Assembly (NCBI GenBank): GCA_020722825.1
Contig: DYKC01000017.1
Location: 1 to 15,745, forward strand
Source: Vermiphilus sp.
GTDB lineage: Bacteria > Ratteibacteria > UBA8468 > B48-G9 > JAFGKM01
Length of the DNA stretch: 15,745 nucleotides
Direction: 5' to 3'
The notes below the pieces were generated by a model. That model ran no database searches. It was not told the origin of the DNA and was given only the letters and a program-made list of their open reading frames with translations. Every line of letters starts with the position of its first letter. Positions within the stretch are counted from its first letter, which is position 1. The translations under genes and the position numbers were made by a program. Positions 14,091 through 15,745 of the stretch are shown in pieces.

Positions 14091-15305
14091 CTATCTGTTT
14101 TGTATTTTTTGCTGGTAGCCGCTTTTGATGTAATCTGCAATCGGGTTTAGAGGAAGGTCTTTTTCTTTTCTTGCCTGTGCAACAATTGGTCTTACGTCTG
14201 CATTGATAAAGGCATCATTGGATATCCTGTTGGCGAGCATTATTTCGTCTTTCTTGCGGTATTCATCCATTTTTTTAGTATCTGCAAGAATGGCCTTGGC
14301 AAGAGATAACTGTAAAGAGTCCACTGAATGGAGGAGAGCGTGTATCCTGTTTTCTCTTCCACTTGCCTGGTCTATCATATACGTCCAGTTTTTCCCCTGT
14401 TTGTTTACGACAACGTCCCCCCTGACAAGTTCATAGAATATCCTCCCCATTTCCTGATTTGGCTCAACAGCATGGTCATCATCCGCAGAATATCTCGTGT
14501 TGAAGTGAAAACCGCACTGCATATTTTCTGCTATAAGCACTGCAACTATCTGTTCTATGTTTGTGCCGTGATGGTGGTGTCCGAGGTCTATGAGTACCCC
14601 TGCATTCTTTCCCAGAGATCTTGCGAGAACATAGGATGTTCCCCAGTCAGGTATGGTGGTACTGTATGTTCCCGGCTCAAACACCTTGTATTCTATGAGT
14701 ATTTGTACCTCAGCAGGGATTGATTTATAGGCTTCAAGAAGAGATTCTTTCATTCTGATATAGGTCTCTCTCAGGTCTATCTGTCCGGGATAAAGAGAGC
14801 CATCAGGGAACCACAAAGTCAATATCCCGTTGCCGAGGTCCTTTGCTATTTTCCCAGCGAGTATGGTCTGTTCAATATACCTTTTTCTTATTTCCTTGAC
14901 TGGTGAGGTAAAACTTCCTGTTTCAGAGCCTTTAAGAAAATATGTGGGGTTAACGGCACCAAGTGATAATCCTTTTGCTTTACATTCGTCATGTACCTTT
15001 ATGGCGGAATCATAGTCTCCTTCAATGCCGTCTTTTGAAAAATCCCACAGTATATGAGTGGCTATCTTCGGGGTGGCGCCTGTAAGTTTGTTGATGAACG
15101 CAGCGTCTGCAATCTTCTGGTGAATGTTTCTGGCATATCCCGGTGGGGTGTAGTCACCAAATCTCCCTGCCCCGAAAGGACCGAGTGCCCAGGACGGAAT
15201 CTCAACCTCAAACCTTTTTATTGACTCAATTGCTTCCCTTACCTTTTTTTCTCCGAATTCTTCAGAAAGATTCTCAATCCCATTTTCAATCCATTTTTTA
15301 TCCAA
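14091..15305 (-). CDS. rhaI: putative L-rhamnose isomerase (Pseudomonas stutzeri/rhizobial RhaI type)
   Basis: A xylose-isomerase-like TIM barrel (404 residues), probably cytosolic, that interconverts L-rhamnose and L-rhamnulose or a related aldose/ketose pair. EIPSWALGPFGAGRFG (35-50), LTGATPKIATHILWD (74-88), EYK (205-207), IDLGHHHHG (239-247), GFHFNTR (265-271), DDDH (275-278) and MIDQ (310-313) are present. The metal ligands known for the P. stutzeri enzyme can be matched by order and near-constant spacing: Glu205, Asp240, His267 and Asp312 for one site; His243, Asp275 and Asp277 for the other. It starts at TTG, chosen because AAGGAGG (15317-15311) lies five bases upstream. rnpB ends about 34 bp upstream. 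No kinase, aldolase, transporter or regulator for rhamnose is nearby, so the true substrate is uncertain; enzymes of this group act on several aldoses. Confidence 0.85.
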   Translation of the reverse strand: MDKKWIENGIENLSEEFGEKKVREAIESIKRFEVEIPSWALGPFGAGRFGDYTPPGYARNIHQKIADAAFINKLTGATPKIATHILWDFSKDGIEGDYDSAIKVHDECKAKGLSLGAVNPTYFLKGSETGSFTSPVKEIRKRYIEQTILAGKIAKDLGNGILTLWFPDGSLYPGQIDLRETYIRMKESLLEAYKSIPAEVQILIEYKVFEPGTYSTTIPDWGTSYVLARSLGKNAGVLIDLGHHHHGTNIEQIVAVLIAENMQCGFHFNTRYSADDDHAVEPNQEMGRIFYELVRGDVVVNKQGKNWTYMIDQASGRENRIHALLHSVDSLQLSLAKAILADTKKMDEYRKKDEIMLANRISNDAFINADVRPIVAQARKEKDLPLNPIADYIKSGYQQKIQNR

Positions 15306-15310
15306 TTTTT

Positions 15311-15317
15311 CCTCCTT
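15311..15317 (-). promoter_or_regulatory. strong Shine-Dalgarno fixing the TTG start of the isomerase
   Basis: The minus strand reads AAGGAGG, five A, then TTG. The next in-frame ATG is much further in and would remove conserved sequence, so TTG is the likely start. Confidence 0.82.
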
Positions 15318-15339
15318 AAATGCTAACCACAGTATTAAA

Positions 15340-15745
15340 GGGGGAGTTCGTAAGCCGGATTCTGTTTACAGTGGAACTGTTTAAGCAGCCATTTATCTTG
15401 GTCCGAAGTTGCCCTCGGACTCACGCGGTCAACCCGAACCTGAAAGGGCAGGGACCTATAGGTTCTGCTTGACCTTGCTCCGGATGGGGTTTGCCATGTT
15501 CCGGCAGTTACCTGCTGGACGGTGAGCTCTTACCTCGCCATTTCACCTTTACCCTCCTGCGCCAGGCGTATCTTTGAGTACTGCCGCACCAACAGCAACA
15601 ACGATACGGCTTCGGAGGGCAGTATGATTTCTGTGGCACTTTCCAGCCCTTGCGGACTGCTCCTGTTAGGAGCCATCCTCCCTGCAAGAGTCCGGACTTT
15701 CCTCATATTTTCATAAGTGAAAATACGCGGCCGCCCGACTCCCCC
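15340..15745 (-). ncRNA. rnpB: RNase P RNA, bacterial type A
   Basis: The catalytic RNA that trims tRNA 5' leaders, about 406 nt. P1 is a perfect 8-bp helix between the 5' GGGGGAGU (15745-15738) and 3' ACUCCCCC (15347-15340), so the 5' end sits at the window edge and a base or two may be cut off. CR-I, GAGGAAAGUCCGGACUC, is at 15704-15688. The P3 hairpin (UAUUUUC, 6-nt loop, GAAAAUA) precedes it. AGAGCUCACCG lies at 15530-15520, the P15/L15 region CAAACCCCAUCCGGAGCAAGG at about 15492-15472, and CR-V, ACAGAAUCCGGCUUA, at 15365-15351. The overall order is that of ancestral type A RNA. L15 reads GGC where many RNAs have the GGU that pairs with the tRNA 3' end. Its promoter lies outside the window, and no intrinsic terminator follows it before the isomerase gene. 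Confidence 0.96.

Noticed and set aside
14328..14723. Open plus-strand frame of 131 codons opposite the isomerase
   Set aside because: Antisense to the metal-binding core of the isomerase; no ribosome site or family features.
15522..15716. Open plus-strand frame of 64 codons within rnpB
   Set aside because: It lies over a clear RNase P RNA gene on the other strand and has no coding features.

Overview
The window is a compact bacterial stretch at moderate GC (low 40s by eye), read mostly on the minus strand. From the right edge leftwards it carries RNase P RNA (rnpB), a putative L-rhamnose isomerase, and a long division and cell-wall (dcw) run: mraZ, rsmH (mraW), an ftsL-like gene, ftsI, murE, murF, mraY, murD and ftsW. 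A GTP-type PEP carboxykinase gene (pckG) follows. On the plus strand at the left are an aspartate aminotransferase-family gene and a coupled exported protein of unknown function; these converge on pckG.

The genes point to a free-living bacterium with meso-diaminopimelate peptidoglycan (DNPR motif in MurE) and type A RNase P RNA. The mixture of features, including a truncated dcw cluster and an archaeal-looking GTP-PEPCK, would fit an uncultured candidate phylum (Omnitrophota-like is one guess). Nothing in the window proves the lineage.

Layout: 1-146 holds a possible gene tail and a sigma70-type promoter. 147-2116 is the aminotransferase and exported-protein pair, closed by an intrinsic terminator at 2135-2161. 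2191-4080 is pckG, with its own promoter at 4150-4178. 4182-13982 is the dcw block, with ATGA-type overlaps or gaps of a few bases almost throughout. The one real gap (mraY-murD, 91 bp) holds two copies of an 18-bp repeat. A consensus promoter (TTGACA, 17 bp, TTTAAT) precedes mraZ. 14091-15305 is the isomerase and 15340-15745 is rnpB, whose P1 helix closes exactly at the window edge.

The dcw genes work as a unit. MraZ regulates the cluster and RsmH methylates 16S rRNA. MurE, MurF and MurD build the UDP-MurNAc-pentapeptide, and MraY attaches it to the lipid carrier. FtsW polymerises lipid II, FtsI cross-links it, and the FtsL-like protein ties synthesis to the divisome. murG, murC, murB, ddl, ftsQ, ftsA and ftsZ are not here. 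I found no CRISPR array, transposase, tRNA, toxin or defence gene, and no clear undescribed multigene system. The points most worth a second look are the repeat pair that creates a false murD start, the archaeal-type Pck with a palindrome over its -10 box, the rnpB-isomerase junction without a terminator, and the orphan exported protein.
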